Shown here in pieces: positions 1 through 5,680 of a stretch of DNA of 5,955 nt. The position numbers and the translations under genes were made by a program. Source of the stretch: Alphaproteobacteria bacterium (lineage in GTDB: Bacteria; Pseudomonadota; Alphaproteobacteria; Puniceispirillales; Puniceispirillaceae). Position 1 is the first letter of the stretch. Each line of letters opens with the position of its first letter. The stretch covers positions 1-5,955 of the forward strand of contig JADHLK010000091.1 in NCBI GenBank assembly GCA_016780695.1, given 5' to 3'. Under the pieces are notes generated by a model that worked only from the letters and a program-made list of their open reading frames with translations, was not told where the DNA came from and did no database searches.

Positions 1-344
1 ATGAGAGTTCTGGGGCACCTAAGTGGCAAAGAAAAGCCGAAGTGAAGCTGGGCAACAACTGCTTTTGGTCTCTATCGACATAACCCGCTTTTTGTGACAC
101 TATCTATTCAGGCATTTAATCACCAACTTGTGCGCCTTGTCACATCAGGTTGTACGCGGTTTTAGTGAGGGATATGGCCGTTATTTTGTTTGCCGATACC
201 TGCTCAAAGAGGCTCGGCCGCAATGACCCGCAAACTCACCCTATTCCTAAATCTCTCAAACGCAATTTTGAAACGCTGTGTATACATTATGTATACACAA
301 AAGTAATATTTAGATGATATTTACCGAAATTAAGAACAGCAACC
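1..344. other. AT-rich gene-poor stretch, possible edge of an acquired region
   Basis: No convincing gene is visible. The stretch is clearly AT-richer than the rest of the window, especially 241-344, and stop codons are frequent in all frames. The longest candidate is a plus-strand ORF from ATG 174 to TGA 317 (47 codons, MAVILFADTC...VIFR), with GTGAGGGA just upstream. It runs through the 277-299 palindrome and I recognise no family. A minus-strand open fragment from about 236 to 139 ends in LTKTAYNLM, which faintly resembles transposase C-termini, but it is too short to assign. A 14-codon ORF (1-45) opens the window and may be chance. The stretch faces the 3' end of the tRNA-Val gene, the side where integrating elements usually insert. 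A decayed island or insertion-sequence remnant is therefore possible, but no integrase or att repeat is seen. Confidence 0.4.
277..299. promoter_or_regulatory. Perfect 23-bp palindrome, operator-like
   Basis: Two perfect 11-bp arms, TGTGTATACAT (277-287) and ATGTATACACA (289-299), flank a single central T. Each arm contains the 8-bp self-complementary core TGTATACA (279-286 and 290-297), so the site is also two tandem palindromes set 11 bp apart, about one helical turn. This geometry suits a dimeric or paired-dimer regulator, and GTATAC cores are common in operators of GntR-type repressors; both statements are inference from family knowledge. A plus-strand candidate promoter overlaps it: TTGAAA at 268-273, then 18 bp to TATACA at 292-297. 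A minus-strand -10-like CATAAT (291-286) also lies at the centre. No regulated gene can be identified on either side within the window. Confidence 0.5.
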
Positions 345-352
345 CTGAAAGC

Positions 353-375
353 AAAACAGCGCCAAATGGCGCTGT
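353..375 (-). terminator. Rho-independent terminator of tRNA-Val
   Basis: On the minus strand, 17 nt after the tRNA 3' end, ACAGCGCC (375-368) pairs perfectly with GGCGCTGT (363-356) across the 4-nt loop ATTT. The 3' arm runs into TTTT (356-353) and then GCTTTC. The 8-bp GC-rich stem followed by a short T tract in tRNA orientation is a classic intrinsic terminator, although the T run is short. Confidence 0.8.
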
Positions 376-391
376 CTGCGGGGCTTCAGGA

Positions 392-466
392 TGGTGGAGC
401 GTGCTGGGATTGAACCAGCGACCCCCACGATGTCAACGTGGTGCTCTCCCGCTGAGCTAACGCTCC
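392..466 (-). tRNA. tRNA-Val (anticodon GAC), CCA encoded
   Basis: The minus strand folds as a complete 75-nt tRNA. The 7-bp acceptor stem pairs GGAGCGT (466-460) with ACGCTCC (402-396). The D arm is GCTC/GAGC. The anticodon stem CCACG/CGTGG encloses the loop TTGACAT with anticodon GAC (434-432), which reads the valine codon GUC. A 5-nt variable region follows, then the T arm GCTGG-TTCAATC-CCAGC, discriminator A (395) and a genomically encoded CCA (394-392). All stems pair without mismatch, so the gene looks functional. It has its own candidate promoter upstream and a terminator just downstream, so it is probably a single-gene unit. Its 3' end faces the AT-rich gene-poor region, making it a plausible integration target. 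Confidence 0.97.
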
Positions 467-481
467 CTCCTGATGCGCTTT

Positions 482-510
482 TTGTTAAGACCAAACGCCT
501 GCCAAGTCAA
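482..510 (-). promoter_or_regulatory. Candidate promoter of tRNA-Val
   Basis: On the minus strand, CTTGACT (-35 TTGACT at 510-505) is followed after 17 bp by TAACAA (487-482), about 15 bp before the mature tRNA 5' end at 466. The -35 is a good match to the alphaproteobacterial CTTGAC type, while the -10 matches TATAAT at only 3 of 6 positions. Position relative to the tRNA is the strongest argument; the predicted start would be near 475. Confidence 0.5.
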
Positions 511-529
511 GCCATCACAGTCTGGTTTC

Positions 530-585
530 GGCTGGCAAATTAAGGCTGATAAATTAAGGCTGGCCAAGCGAGGCTAGCAAGCCAC
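530..585. repeat. Degenerate 14-bp tandem repeat, four units
   Basis: Four contiguous 14-bp units occupy 530-543, 544-557, 558-571 and 572-585: GGCTGGCAAATTAA, GGCTGATAAATTAA, GGCTGGCCAAGCGA and GGCTAGCAAGCCAC. The first two differ at two positions; all share the GGCT start and mostly GGCTGG. The array is noncoding and lies between the tRNA promoter and the amidohydrolase gene. No function is evident; it may simply be slippage-generated. Confidence 0.7.
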
Positions 586-635
586 ATAAGCCGAGTCCAA
601 AACAGCCTGCCTTGCCGTCAGGCGGATTTGTCTGT

Positions 636-664
636 TTGGATTTTTTGCAAAACTGCCCTATCCT
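636..664 (+). promoter_or_regulatory. Weak candidate promoter for the amidohydrolase gene
   Basis: TTGGAT (636-641) and TATCCT (659-664) are separated by 17 bp, each matching the sigma-70 consensus at 4 of 6 positions. The predicted start site is at about 671, right at the ATG at 672, which would give a nearly leaderless mRNA. Only a weak GAG (666-668) could serve as a ribosome binding site. Both boxes are mediocre, so this is tentative. Confidence 0.3.
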
Positions 665-671
665 TGAGATT

Positions 672-1634
672 ATGAATGTCCTGCAGCCAGTAACACCTCA
701 GAAATTACAACTGCCTCCTGTTTGGCAGCCTGCTGGCACAGCCCTGCCAGAGCCGGTGCTGCAGGGCGGCGAGGCACCCCCCGGCCCGCTGGTCATCTCG
801 GTTCCGCATGGCGGGCGAGGCTATCCGGACTGGCTGCGGGGCAGCCCCTTTCTGGCTGGGTTTCGATCACTGGAGGATATTGGCACAGACCTGCTGGCAC
901 GGCCGCTGGCCGGGCCAACCCGGCCGGTTATCATCGCCCGCACCAGCCGCGCTCTGGTTGATGTCAATCGCCCGCCAGACGCGCATGACCCGCGCCTTGT
1001 AGCCAGCCCGCAGCCGGGACAGGACAGTCCGGCATATCGGGCGGCAGCCGGAACAGACAGGTTCGCCCAGCTTATCCGCGCCGGATACGGGGTAGTCCCA
1101 AGGCTGGATGCCCGCCAGCAACCGCTTTATGACAGGTTGCTGGAGGGGGCGGAAATTGACCAGCGGCTGGCGGCAGCACACCAGCCCTATCACCAGCTGC
1201 TGGCGGATCAACTGGCAGCAGCCAAGCGGGCCTGCGGGCGGGTGCTGTTGCTCGATATTCATTCCATGCCACCTGCCCGTCCCGGTCAAGAAAGGCTGGC
1301 TGATATGGTTTTTGGTGATCTGGACGGGCGCAGCTGTCCGGCGCAAATAACCCGGCTGGTCAGTGAAATCGCCGGTCAGGCCGGCTTTAGCCAGAGCTGG
1401 AACAAACCCTATTCAGGCGGCTGGATCACCCGCCATTATTCAGCCGGAAAACAGGCTGTGCCCGTGTTGCAGATTGAGATCAACCGGGCCTTGTATCAGA
1501 CCGGGCCAAGTGAAATTGACCAGCAGGCGGCTGATCGGATAGCAGATTTTCTGCAGACTGTCTGCCAGCAATGCGAGGCGTTGGCCGACATCCAGCCGGA
1601 TCTGTTCTCAACCCGGAGCGTAAGGGTTGCTTGA
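672..1634 (+). CDS. N-formylglutamate amidohydrolase family protein
   Basis: This 320-aa protein belongs to the N-formylglutamate amidohydrolase (FGase, HutG-type) family, cytoplasmic metal-dependent enzymes that hydrolyse N-formyl-L-glutamate to formate and glutamate, the last step of one histidine-degradation route. Visible family motifs are SVPHGGRGYP (residues 43-52, probable metal-ligand region), ALVDVNR (94-100), LLLDIHSMPP (192-201), NKPYSGGWIT (244-253) and LQIEINRALY (266-275). No signal peptide is present. I chose ATG 672; the frame stays open upstream to a TTG at 612, but those 20 extra residues do not resemble the family. No other histidine-utilisation (hut) gene is nearby, so the actual substrate could be another N-formyl or N-acyl amino acid. 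The last 27 bp overlap the convergent der gene. Family assignment is firm; the precise substrate is inferred. Confidence 0.88.
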   Translation: MNVLQPVTPQKLQLPPVWQPAGTALPEPVLQGGEAPPGPLVISVPHGGRGYPDWLRGSPFLAGFRSLEDIGTDLLARPLAGPTRPVIIARTSRALVDVNRPPDAHDPRLVASPQPGQDSPAYRAAAGTDRFAQLIRAGYGVVPRLDARQQPLYDRLLEGAEIDQRLAAAHQPYHQLLADQLAAAKRACGRVLLLDIHSMPPARPGQERLADMVFGDLDGRSCPAQITRLVSEIAGQAGFSQSWNKPYSGGWITRHYSAGKQAVPVLQIEINRALYQTGPSEIDQQAADRIADFLQTVCQQCEALADIQPDLFSTRSVRVA

Positions 1635-3041
1635 TTTACGCAGCACCATGCGCAGCGGCACCCCGGTCAAGCCAAATTCGTCGCGCAACCCGCCGATCAG
1701 ATAACGCAAATAGGATTCCGGCAGGCCGTTCTGGCTGACAAACAAAGCAAAGGTCGGCGGGCGCGATTTTATCTGGGTCATATAGCGGATGCGCAGACGC
1801 CGCCCCTTTACCAGCGGTGGCGGATGGGCTTCCAGCATCCTCTCCAGCCAGCGATTGAGCCGGGCGGTCGCGATACGGCTGGACCAGACAGAATCCATAT
1901 CCCCAATCGCCGCAAACAGATTGCCGATCCCCTGACTATAGAGTCCGGATATGGGCACCAGCGGCACGCCGCGCAGCTGGGCAAGCGAAGTTTGCAGGCG
2001 GTCTCTTATCCGGCGCATGGCCGCCTGTTTATCGGTGACCGCATCCCACATATTGGCTGCGATAACCAGCGCCCGCCCCTCTTCAGCTATATGGCGGGCA
2101 ATGGCCATATCCTGCTTGTGCAGCGGCTGGCGGGCATCCAGCATCAGCACGCAGACAGCTGCATATTGGATAGCGCGCTGGGCATCTTGAACCATCAGCC
2201 ATTCCACCCGATCCGAAATGCGGGCATTGCGCCGGATACCAGCCGTATCCACCAGCTCATAATCGCGATCCTGATAATGGAACGGCACCAAAATGGCATC
2301 GCGGGTAATACCCGCCTCTGGCCCGGTCAGCAGCCGATCCTCACCCAACAGGCTGTTAATCAGCGTTGATTTCCCCATATTTGGACGGCCCACAACTGCC
2401 AAACGTAAAGGCCCGGCAGGCAAGGTTTCTACTTCCTCCTCCTCGCCATCTGCTGCCCCGGTTTCCGGCAAAGCGCCCTCAGCTGGCAAGCTGGTCAGGA
2501 TTTCCTCCTCCACCTCCTCACCATAAAGGGCCGCCTCCAGACCCAATGCGCGGGCCTGCTCCAGCAGTGCATCATGCAAATCGATCAGCCCCTCGCCATG
2601 CTCAGCGGAAATAGGCACTGGCATTCCAAGGCCCAAAGACCAGGCCTCTGCCAGAGCTGTATCGCCCTTTTTACCCTCACATTTATTGGCCAGCAAAATG
2701 ACCGGCACACCCGCCTTGCGCAGCAAGCCGGCAAAATAGCTGTCATCCGGCAACAACCCGGCCCGCACATCAATCATCATCAGGGTAATATCGGCCTGCT
2801 GGACAGCTGCTTCTGTCTGGGCACGCATCCGCGCCTCAAGGCTGCCCTGACGGGCCTGTTCCAGCCCGGCTGTATCAATCAGATGAAAGCGCATCTCAGC
2901 CAGCTGGCCAGAGCCGCCGCGCCGGTCACGCGTGACCCCGGGCTGATCATTGACAATCGCGTGGCGGGTTCCGGTCAGCCTGTTAAACAGGGTGGATTTG
3001 CCAACATTCGGGCGCCCAACAATGGCCAGCGTAACAGCCAT
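1608..3041 (-). CDS. der: Ribosome-assembly GTPase Der (EngA)
   Basis: This 477-aa protein is Der/EngA, the tandem-G-domain GTPase needed for 50S subunit maturation. G domain 1 has the P-loop GRPNVGKST (9-17), PGVTRD (34-39), DTAG (56-59), NKCE (119-122) and SAE (145-147). An acidic linker (about 174-206, rich in E) follows. G domain 2 has GRPNMGKST (218-226), AGITRD (243-248), DTAG (265-268), NMWD (330-333) and ISG (364-366). A C-terminal KH-like domain runs from about 394 to 472 and ends SSNPYAPG. Two G4 motifs deviate from NKxD: domain 1 has Glu in place of Asp, which as I recall is common in alphaproteobacterial Der, and domain 2 has Met in place of Lys, which is unusual. The ATG lies 1 bp after the bamB stop, with only AGG 12 nt upstream, so translation is probably coupled to bamB. 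It is last in the operon and its 3' end overlaps a convergent gene. Confidence 0.97.
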   Translation of the reverse strand: MAVTLAIVGRPNVGKSTLFNRLTGTRHAIVNDQPGVTRDRRGGSGQLAEMRFHLIDTAGLEQARQGSLEARMRAQTEAAVQQADITLMMIDVRAGLLPDDSYFAGLLRKAGVPVILLANKCEGKKGDTALAEAWSLGLGMPVPISAEHGEGLIDLHDALLEQARALGLEAALYGEEVEEEILTSLPAEGALPETGAADGEEEEVETLPAGPLRLAVVGRPNMGKSTLINSLLGEDRLLTGPEAGITRDAILVPFHYQDRDYELVDTAGIRRNARISDRVEWLMVQDAQRAIQYAAVCVLMLDARQPLHKQDMAIARHIAEEGRALVIAANMWDAVTDKQAAMRRIRDRLQTSLAQLRGVPLVPISGLYSQGIGNLFAAIGDMDSVWSSRIATARLNRWLERMLEAHPPPLVKGRRLRIRYMTQIKSRPPTFALFVSQNGLPESYLRYLIGGLRDEFGLTGVPLRMVLRKSSNPYAPG

Positions 3042-3042
3042 C

Positions 3043-4371
3043 TCATTGCCATGCCTGCAAGCGGCCCTTGCTATCCAGCAGGATCATCACCTGATCAGCT
3101 ATTTGCGGGGCGGCCAGTATCTGCCCACCTGCTGACAGCTTCTGGCGCAAGACGCCGGACTCTGCATCATAGGCCAGCAGCATGCCGGATGCGCTGACCA
3201 GCCAGACCTGCCCGCCTGCCACAACCGGCCCGGCATAGCGAACAATCTCACCAGCTATCAGCGCGCCAGCCGGCAAAGCCGCAGGCAATTCAGCCACCCA
3301 TCTGGGGGCTCCGTCTGACAGGCGCAGCGCATAGAGCCGCCCATCCAGCGTGACCAAAAACACAGTCTGGCCAGCCACCCAGGGCATTTCAATAGCCGAA
3401 AGCGGCTGTTCCCAGGCCAGCAGCCCGGTGGTCTGATCAAAAGCGGCCAGCCTGCCGGACTGGCTGGCAAACAGGGCCAAACCGCCAGCAGCCACCGGAT
3501 GGGCGCGAATATCGCCCAATTCTTCAAGCGGGGTGCGCGGATTGAAGCTGGCCAGAGAGTCCGCCCAGACCAGCCCGCCATTGGCCGCTTGATGCGCGGC
3601 GATTTCCCCGGCCGCCCCAGCCAGTAACAGCAGATTGCCCGCTTCAGCCGGTGCAGGCGCGCCAAACACCACGGTGGTGACCGGCAAGCCGGCGCGTTGC
3701 CAAATCAGGTTGCCATCTGCCAGCGCATAGACAAAAATGCGACCATCCAAATCGGTGACTGCCACCGCCCCGGACGCTAGCAAAGTCGGCCCGCCCCTGA
3801 GCGGTACCTGATGTCTGACTGACCAGATCGGCTGGCCATCTGACAGCGCGACGCTGCGCAGGATAACTCCGCCAGCATGGGCGACAACCTGCCTGCCATC
3901 TGCTGCCAGACCGCCTGCTATGCCAGGCAGGGGATCATCCAGACGCGGCTCAATTTCAGTTTGCCAGACAGCCGCCCCGGTCTGCAAATCAAAGGCGGAC
4001 AGGCGGGCATCTGCCCCCACTGCCAGCACCTTGCCAGCACTGATAACCGGCTGGGCCAGCTCAGCCGTAGCGTCTGGCACCCCGGCAATGCGTGCTTCCC
4101 ACAGCTTTGACGGCTGCTCAGCAAATTCCAGATGCCCGCCGGAATGACCCGCATCAAGGCCCGGATGCCCGGCCATCGTCAGGCTGGCTGGTTCAGGCAA
4201 CCCGGCCCCCTCGACTGTGGCCGCCTTATCGAGACTGATCTGACCAGTATCCGGTAAAATAGCCTCGCGGCTGCCGGGCAAGATCAATTCCGGCTCAGAG
4301 CAAGCCGCGAGCAGGACAAGCAGCACCCCGGCCGCACCCGCTTTCGCGGTATATCTGGGCCAGAGCGTCAT
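3043..4371 (-). CDS. bamB: Outer-membrane assembly lipoprotein BamB (PQQ-like beta-propeller)
   Basis: This 442-aa protein fits BamB, the lipoprotein of the BAM complex that helps fold outer-membrane proteins from the periplasmic face of the outer membrane. The N-terminus is a lipoprotein signal: MTLWPRYTAK, a hydrophobic stretch, then the lipobox LAAC with lipidated Cys24 and Ser25 at +2, which predicts outer-membrane sorting. The linker LILPGSREAILP (29-40) resembles alphaproteobacterial BamB proteins. Propeller blades show the recurring pattern of a hydrophobic strand, DxxTG or similar turn, then W: FDLQTGAAVW (127-136), ALSDGQPIW, ALADGNLIW, AANGGLVW, DQTTGLLAW, RLSDGAPRW and DAESGVLRQ. 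The start overlaps the upstream stop by 4 bp (ATGA), with AAGG 9 nt upstream inside the 18-bp repeat array. Position between a YfgM-like gene and der supports BamB over a PQQ dehydrogenase. Confidence 0.93.
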   Translation of the reverse strand: MTLWPRYTAKAGAAGVLLVLLAACSEPELILPGSREAILPDTGQISLDKAATVEGAGLPEPASLTMAGHPGLDAGHSGGHLEFAEQPSKLWEARIAGVPDATAELAQPVISAGKVLAVGADARLSAFDLQTGAAVWQTEIEPRLDDPLPGIAGGLAADGRQVVAHAGGVILRSVALSDGQPIWSVRHQVPLRGGPTLLASGAVAVTDLDGRIFVYALADGNLIWQRAGLPVTTVVFGAPAPAEAGNLLLLAGAAGEIAAHQAANGGLVWADSLASFNPRTPLEELGDIRAHPVAAGGLALFASQSGRLAAFDQTTGLLAWEQPLSAIEMPWVAGQTVFLVTLDGRLYALRLSDGAPRWVAELPAALPAGALIAGEIVRYAGPVVAGGQVWLVSASGMLLAYDAESGVLRQKLSAGGQILAAPQIADQVMILLDSKGRLQAWQ

Positions 4372-5039
4372 TCGTTATTGCCTTGCCCGGCGTTATTGCC
4401 TTGCCCGGCCTTATTGCCTTGCCCGGTTTGCAGAATTTGCGCCATATCCGCCGCCCGCCGCCGCAAGGCTGGTGAGACTGTCTCAATATCGGCAATCGAC
4501 TGCAAAGCCGCCTCGGCTGCCTGCCGGTTGCCAGCCTTCAGATGCAGCCCGGCCAGCGCTTCCAGAGCCAACCCCTGCAGCGGGCTGGGGGACTGGCTAA
4601 GCGGGGTAAGCCGGTCAATCAGCTCAGCCGTGCCGGTTGTCTTGGCCGCCCCAACAGACAAGAGCAAAGCCGCCTCGCGGTAAATCCGCTCCAGACCATC
4701 CTCTTCGGACAGGGCCAGATAAATGTCTTCTGCCTCTGCCTGCTGGCCATCAGCCAGTAGCAGGGCCGCGCGCCGGAAACGCGCCAGCATCTGATAGCCC
4801 TCCGGTACCTCCAAAACGGCCAGCTCGGCTGCCGGATCCTCTGATTGCAGGGCCGTATAAAAAGCGTTGGCAGCTGCTTCAGCGCGTGATTGCTGCCAGC
4901 CTTGCCAGACCTGCCGCCCGCCAACGGCCAACACAATCAGCACCGCCAGGGCAATGACATAGCGGCCATAGCGCTTCCACAGGCCAGACATTCGCTCGGC
5001 GCGCAGCTCTTCATTAATTTCATCAAAAATATCTGCCAT
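4368..5039 (-). CDS. YfgM-like TPR membrane protein (TPR_21 family)
   Basis: This 223-aa protein is a type II single-pass inner-membrane protein. A short charged cytoplasmic N-terminus (MADIFDEINEELRAER) precedes one transmembrane helix (about 28-42, VIALAVLIVLAVGG) and a helical periplasmic domain. The helices (about 51-200) are rich in Ala, Leu and Glu, consistent with degenerate TPR repeats such as AALLLADGQQAEAEDIY (91-107) and ALAGLHLKAGNRQAAEAAL (161-179). The architecture and the position immediately before bamB and der match YfgM, which in E. coli associates with the SecYEG/PpiD translocon; that role is extrapolated here. The protein ends in a low-complexity Gly/Gln/Asn tail of about 18 residues encoded by a DNA repeat. 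ATG 5039 is preceded by GGGA with a 7-nt gap that is mostly A. It is the first gene of the operon, and no hisS follows on the far side. Confidence 0.88.
   Translation of the reverse strand: MADIFDEINEELRAERMSGLWKRYGRYVIALAVLIVLAVGGRQVWQGWQQSRAEAAANAFYTALQSEDPAAELAVLEVPEGYQMLARFRRAALLLADGQQAEAEDIYLALSEEDGLERIYREAALLLSVGAAKTTGTAELIDRLTPLSQSPSPLQGLALEALAGLHLKAGNRQAAEAALQSIADIETVSPALRRRAADMAQILQTGQGNKAGQGNNAGQGNNE
4374..4427. repeat. 18-bp tandem repeat, three units, inside the YfgM-like gene
   Basis: Three adjacent 18-bp units lie at 4374-4391, 4392-4409 and 4410-4427. On the plus strand the unit is GTTATTGCCTTGCCCGGC; units 1 and 2 are identical and unit 3 differs only at its first and last bases. 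Read on the minus strand it encodes GQGNKA/GQGNNA/GQGNNE near the C-terminus of the YfgM-like protein. The unit length is a multiple of 3, so gain or loss of copies keeps the frame. The copy nearest bamB provides an AAGG (4384-4381) in the right place to be its ribosome binding site. Confidence 0.9.
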
Positions 5040-5350
5040 TTTTTTATCCCGGATTTTCTTCCCGCTTCCCTGCCTTAAATCTTTTGGCCCGTATCTTTAG
5101 ATTTTCTGGCCAGCATCCTTTTTGCTGCCGCTATCCGGCAAAGGGCTTGACCTCGCCGCTCTTGGGCTTCACCATAATCAAAGATGCGGCATTCAGCCAG
5201 AGCCTAATTGGCCCGGTCATGCGTTTTTTTAAGCCTTTTGGCAAAAAGGCAGCTGGAAAAGGCTTCTGGCCGGAAAACCGCCGCTCCCCCTGCCGGCCCT
5301 GTCTGACCGGGCCGCAGGCAGACGCAAAGACGGAGTTTTGCTGCGCTGAT
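5040..5350. other. Divergent intergenic region between the YfgM-like operon and the DUF2794 gene
   Basis: This 311-bp gap separates two divergent transcription units and should hold both promoters. The clearest box is CTTGACC with TTGACC at 5147-5152 on the plus strand, but the nearest good -10, CATAAT (5173-5178), is 20 bp away, beyond normal spacing. No convincing minus-strand promoter was found. A perfect 7-bp hairpin, GCCTTTT-GGCA-AAAAGGC (5233-5250), has T7 on its 5' side on the plus strand (5224-5230) but no T tract on the 3' side of either strand. The plus-strand reading frame of the DUF2794 gene is open back to an ATG at 5084, but the extra 89 residues look like noncoding translation. 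Confidence 0.5.
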
Positions 5351-5680
5351 ATGAGCCTTATTGACCTGCCCAGAAAAAAAGACAAAACCGCCTATTTCAC
5401 CCGCGCTGAGCTTTCTGTCATTCTGGCCGCCTATTCAGCACGGGTGGCCAGTGCCGAATGGCGGGACTATGCGCTGGACCACCTGCCCGGTGCAGCCCTG
5501 TTCTCGATTTTCCGACACGCCCATGAAACGCCGTTTCTGGTCATTGAAAAGCGCCGTGGCAAAGGCAAGCGCGGGCCGCTGTTTCTGTTGCATGACCGCA
5601 AGCGGGTATTGACCCGCTCCAGCCAGCTGAGTGAGCTGGTCAGCTATCTGCAGCGGATGCCGCGGCTGGTGCATGGCTGA
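5351..5680 (+). CDS. DUF2794 domain-containing protein
   Basis: This is a 109-aa protein of unknown function. It matches DUF2794, a small family found mainly in Alphaproteobacteria, through YFTRAELSVILAAYSARV (15-32), AEWRDYALDHLPGAALFSIFR (35-55), a central PFLVIEKR (61-68) and a C-terminal LSELVSYLQRMPRLV (93-107). It has no signal peptide, membrane segment or catalytic motif that I can see. It is basic in the middle (KRRGKGKRGP, 67-76), so nucleic-acid contact is conceivable but unproven. I chose ATG 5351 because family homology begins just after it; the nearest purine-rich site is CGGAG (5331-5335), 15 nt away, which is long. Longer starts (ATG 5219 or 5084) are possible but add unrelated sequence. 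It diverges from the YfgM-like operon. Confidence 0.82.
   Translation: MSLIDLPRKKDKTAYFTRAELSVILAAYSARVASAEWRDYALDHLPGAALFSIFRHAHETPFLVIEKRRGKGKRGPLFLLHDRKRVLTRSSQLSELVSYLQRMPRLVHG

Noticed and set aside
93..144. Inverted repeat TGTGACA (93-99) / TGTCACA (138-144)
   Set aside because: Only 7 bp with a 38-bp gap and no flanking support; expected by chance at this scale.
139..236. Minus-strand open fragment ending LTKTAYNLM, reminiscent of a transposase C-terminus
   Set aside because: About 30 codons, no start, no catalytic residues and no terminal inverted repeats; the resemblance is too weak to call an insertion sequence.
174..317. 47-codon plus-strand ORF with a purine-rich upstream site
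   Set aside because: It lies in AT-rich DNA, matches no family I recognise, and contains the perfect palindrome, which explains part of its sequence better than coding does.
867..1346. 159-codon minus-strand ORF opposite the amidohydrolase gene
   Set aside because: It is a shadow of the well-supported plus-strand gene; it has no recognisable domain and depends on the GC-rich codon pattern of the other strand.
2574..3197. 207-codon plus-strand ORF opposite der and bamB
   Set aside because: It spans the junction of two firmly identified minus-strand genes and shows no domain; typical antisense open frame in GC-rich DNA.
5147..5178. TTGACC ... CATAAT as a promoter for the DUF2794 gene
   Set aside because: The spacer is 20 bp, outside the usual 16-19 bp range, and it lies about 170 bp upstream of the chosen start; kept only as a remark.
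5233..5250. Hairpin GCCTTTT-GGCA-AAAAGGC as a terminator
   Set aside because: The T7 run is on the 5' side on the plus strand and no T tract follows the stem on either strand; the position between divergent genes also does not call for a terminator.
5084..5350. N-terminal extension of the DUF2794 gene
   Set aside because: The extra 89 residues show no family similarity and an odd Cys/Pro-rich composition; homology begins after ATG 5351.
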